42,542 bases of DNA, from the NCBI RefSeq assembly GCF_030646925.1, contig NZ_JAUSKL010000075.1, positions 1 through 42,542 of the forward strand. Direction: 5' to 3'. The notes under the pieces were generated by a model, which worked only from the letters and a program-made list of their open reading frames with translations, was not told the origin of the DNA and did no database searches. A program made the position numbers and the translations under genes. Shown here one piece after another: positions 40,066-42,542 of this stretch; within the stretch, counting starts at the first letter, position 1; the number at the start of each line of letters is the position of its first letter. Source of the DNA: Candidatus Binatus sp. Lineage in GTDB: Bacteria; Desulfobacterota; Binatia; Binatales; Binataceae.

Positions 40066-42542
40066 TTATGCCCGCAGCAGGAATGATCGCAGTAACCTCG
40101 TCTTCACCATCTCCACGAGGATAAGGTAGGTGAGGACAGCGATCGCGAGGAAAAGAAAGAAAGCTGCTGGTAACGGAACAAACCCGAGGTACCCCGCTAA
40201 CGGACTGAACGGGAGCAGCAAGCCGGTAAGCACGATCAGAATGGTGGTCAATGCGAGCGGCAGGCTCGGGCGGTTGGACCATGGTTTGCCCGCGGTACGA
40301 ATCACGAACAGCACTAGAGTCTGAGTTGCGAGGGATTCGACGAACCATCCGGTATGAAAGAGCGCTTCCGATGAGTGAAAGACCTTCAGCAGAATGTAGA
40401 ATGTCAGAAAGTCGAAGATCGAGCTGATCGGGCCGATCAGCATCATAAAGTTGCGAATAATCCGGATGTTCCATTTCTGCGGAGATTGAACATAGATCGG
40501 ATCGACGTTATCGGTTGGGATCGTCACCTGGGCCAGATCGTAGAGGAAGTTGTTCAAAAGGATTTGCATCGGCAGCATCGGCAGGAACGGAAGAAACAGG
40601 GTTGCGGCAGCCATACTGAACATATTGCCGAAATTGGAGCTGGTCCCCATCAGGATGTACTTTAGAACGTTGCCGAATGCCTTCCGGCCTTCGGCGATTC
40701 CTTTGTGGAGAACACCCAGTGCGTGCTCGAGGAGTATGATGTCCGCAGCGTCCTTGGCTACATCGACCGCGCCCGCCACAGAAATGCCAACGTCGGCGGC
40801 GTGCAACGAAGGTGCATCGTTGATTCCGTCTCCAAGAAAACCGACTACGTGGCCCCGGCTCTTGAGCGCGCGGATGATCCGATTCTTCTGGCCGGGCGAC
40901 ACCCGCGCGAAGACGTTAGCTTCTTCGGCGACGTGAAACAGCGCCGAGTCCGTCATGTGCTCGAGTTCAGTTCCCAGTACGATTCGCGAGCAGTCGATTC
41001 CAACCGTCTCGCACACGTGCCGGGTCACCAGTTCGTTGTCGCCGGTGAGAATCTTGATCCCGACGCCATCTGACCGCAAGGCAGCTATGATCTCGGCGAC
41101 TCCTTCGACCGGAGGATCGAGAAAAGTGAGGAATCCCGCAAGGATTAGTTCGCGCTCGTCCTCGCGTCTCCATCGGTCGCCGCGATCAACCGGTCGATAA
41201 GCGACGGCAAGGACGCGCAATCCTTTTGCGCTCAAGTGGCGAAAGGCATCAGTGCATCGCTTTCGCTCCGCCTCTCCCAGCGGGCGGCATTCGCCGCCGG
41301 CCTCGAACGAAGTGCTCGCGGCCAGAATTCCTTCGGGCGCGCCCTTGGTTATGAGAGTGAAGGCGCCCTGGGTCTTGACGACGACCGAGAGCCGGCGCCG
41401 TTCAAAATCGAACGGAATTTCGTCGGTCTTCTCGAATTCATCGACGCTCGGCGGCGGATGCTTCAGAATGCTCGCATCGAGGGGACTCTTGATTCCCGAT
41501 TCAAAGCGGCTGTTCAGATAGCCGAGACGCAAAGCGCGTTCAGAAGGTTCTCCGAACGGGTCGAGCGAGGAGTCAAGCTCCATCTCGCCCGAGGTCAGGG
41601 TTCCGGTCTTATCGCTGCACAGCAGGTCGATACTGCCGAGGTTCTCGATCGCATCGAGGTGTTTCACGATCACTTTGCTTCGCGCCATTCTTATCGCGCC
41701 CATCGAAAGCGTGACCGTAGTGATCATTGGCAAGAACTCCGGTGTGAGTCCTACCGCGAGCGCGACTGCAAAGAGCAGCGACTCCAGAGCGTTGCGATGC
41801 ATCCCCAGGCTAACTACCAGGATGAACAGCACCAGAAAAAAAACGGTCTTCATGATCAGGGCGCCGAACTGCCGTGCGCCACGATTAAATTCGGTTTCGG
41901 GAGGGCGCTCCGAAAGTTGCGCCGCGATATCGCCGAAGCTGGTCCGCGGACCGGTGGCGATCACCACGGCGATGGCAGCGCCGCTGACGACTGAAGTACC
42001 AAGGAACACAATGTCAGGGCGCGCGGGGCTGGTAGCGTCGGCTGTGTCCTCGCCGACGTATTTCTCCACCGGCATCGATTCACCGGTCAATGCAGCTTGC
42101 TGAAGGTGAAGATCCTCGCATCGCAGCAGGCGGGCGTCAGCCGGAACCAGATCGCCTGCTGAAAGCCGCACGATGTCGCCGGGCACTAACTGTCGGCGCG
42201 GCAGTTCGACCCAGTTTCCGTCGCGCTTGACGCTCGCGGTGGGAGCGACTTGTTCCCTGAGGCGCCGCACTGCTCGTTCGGAGCGATAGGCCTGGATGAA
42301 GTTGAGCGCGACGCTCAGCACGACCATCGCGGCGATGATGATCGCGCCGACCGCCTGGCCCACAAGCGCCGAGGTCGCGCTCGCGATCAACAATACCAGG
42401 ACGAGCGGGTTGCTGCAGAAGCGCAGGAATTGAAAAAGCGGGCCGGCGACTTTCGCCCGCACCGGCTCGTTGGGACCGAATCGAACAAAGCGGCGTTGCG
42501 CCTCCGCGCTGGAGAGGCCGGCGTCAGATTGGCTCCCGCTGG
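40066..42542 (-). CDS. mgtA: Magnesium-type P-type ATPase, N-terminus outside window
   Basis: This P-type ATPase pumps cations using an aspartyl-phosphate. Visible are 'ALTGESMPVEK' (actuator domain), 'LLCSDKTGTLTSGEM' (phosphorylated Asp), 'LTGDNELVTRHVCE', 'LGDGINDAPSLHAADVGISV' and C-terminal helices with 'MGTSSNFGNMFSMAAATLFLPFLPMLPMQILLNNFLYD', characteristic of MgtA/MgtB. The frame continues past a GTG at 42462 to the window edge, reading GLSSAEAQRRFVRFGPNEP, the usual cation-ATPase N-terminus. The gene is therefore cut by the window and not truncated. It is convergent with the luciferase-like gene. Confidence 0.9.
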   Translation of the reverse strand, partial: SGSQSDAGLSSAEAQRRFVRFGPNEPVRAKVAGPLFQFLRFCSNPLVLVLLIASATSALVGQAVGAIIIAAMVVLSVALNFIQAYRSERAVRRLREQVAPTASVKRDGNWVELPRRQLVPGDIVRLSAGDLVPADARLLRCEDLHLQQAALTGESMPVEKYVGEDTADATSPARPDIVFLGTSVVSGAAIAVVIATGPRTSFGDIAAQLSERPPETEFNRGARQFGALIMKTVFFLVLFILVVSLGMHRNALESLLFAVALAVGLTPEFLPMITTVTLSMGAIRMARSKVIVKHLDAIENLGSIDLLCSDKTGTLTSGEMELDSSLDPFGEPSERALRLGYLNSRFESGIKSPLDASILKHPPPSVDEFEKTDEIPFDFERRRLSVVVKTQGAFTLITKGAPEGILAASTSFEAGGECRPLGEAERKRCTDAFRHLSAKGLRVLAVAYRPVDRGDRWRREDERELILAGFLTFLDPPVEGVAEIIAALRSDGVGIKILTGDNELVTRHVCETVGIDCSRIVLGTELEHMTDSALFHVAEEANVFARVSPGQKNRIIRALKSRGHVVGFLGDGINDAPSLHAADVGISVAGAVDVAKDAADIILLEHALGVLHKGIAEGRKAFGNVLKYILMGTSSNFGNMFSMAAATLFLPFLPMLPMQILLNNFLYDLAQVTIPTDNVDPIYVQSPQKWNIRIIRNFMMLIGPISSIFDFLTFYILLKVFHSSEALFHTGWFVESLATQTLVLFVIRTAGKPWSNRPSLPLALTTILIVLTGLLLPFSPLAGYLGFVPLPAAFFLFLAIAVLTYLILVEMVKTRLLRSFLLRA

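Noticed and set aside
1-42542. CRISPR array, insertion sequence, rRNA or prophage genes
   Set aside because: I saw no regularly spaced direct repeats, transposase motifs, rRNA segments or phage structural genes in the window.

Overview
The window comes from a GC-rich Gram-negative bacterium: it encodes LptD, several lipoproteins and a SPOR-domain protein. The gene content (acyl-CoA dehydrogenase, an APH-type phosphotransferase, paired CaiB/BaiF CoA-transferases, a Baeyer-Villiger-type monooxygenase, a luciferase-like monooxygenase, and a trp-accD-folC chain) resembles uncultured 'deltaproteobacterial' lineages such as Candidatus Binatota. That placement is inference, since no rRNA gene is present.

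Layout. 1-3.1 kb: tail of an ABC permease, a GldG-like protein and a DUF4340 protein, one operon. 3.1-8.9 kb: small housekeeping and accessory genes (acpS, a 3Fe-4S ferredoxin, a GNAT enzyme, an internally deleted PhyH-like protein, an ABM monooxygenase, an acyl-CoA dehydrogenase, a lipoprotein, a phosphotransferase, a membrane protein). 9.1-11.3 kb: a CoiA-like nuclease and a UbiA-family prenyltransferase. 11.4-25.9 kb, all minus strand: argS, a SPOR protein and a small exported protein, then trpEGDCFBA-accD-folC-lptD. A classical trp attenuator precedes trpE: a 26-residue leader peptide with WWRW, an intrinsic terminator, and a promoter so close that the leader may be leaderless. 26.1-30.4 kb, plus strand: a small protein, two CoA-transferases, rlpA, a parS-like site and rpe. 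30.56-30.74 kb: tRNA-Gln(CTG) and tRNA-Glu(CTC).

30.75-40 kb is the most interesting part. A minus-strand operon coxB-coxA-coxC-cox4, two small genes and a Baeyer-Villiger-type monooxygenase lies next to an orphan receiver-domain protein and a divergent sigma-54 activator. Beyond the activator is a luciferase-like monooxygenase gene that carries a frameshift. GG-N10-GC (-24/-12) motifs stand before coxB, the receiver gene and the luciferase-like gene. A shared 17-bp dyad (13 of 17 bases identical) lies about 125-145 bp upstream of the coxB and luciferase-like promoters, where enhancer sites for such activators normally lie. CoxA keeps the D-channel and active-site residues but has Phe and Ile where the K-channel Thr and Lys normally are. 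I read this as a sigma-54-controlled alternative terminal oxidase and monooxygenase regulon. The window ends inside a magnesium-type P-type ATPase gene.

Dispersed palindromic repeats occur between genes at 3.1, 6.7, 11.4 and 30.4 kb. I found no CRISPR array, insertion sequence, integrase or rRNA gene.
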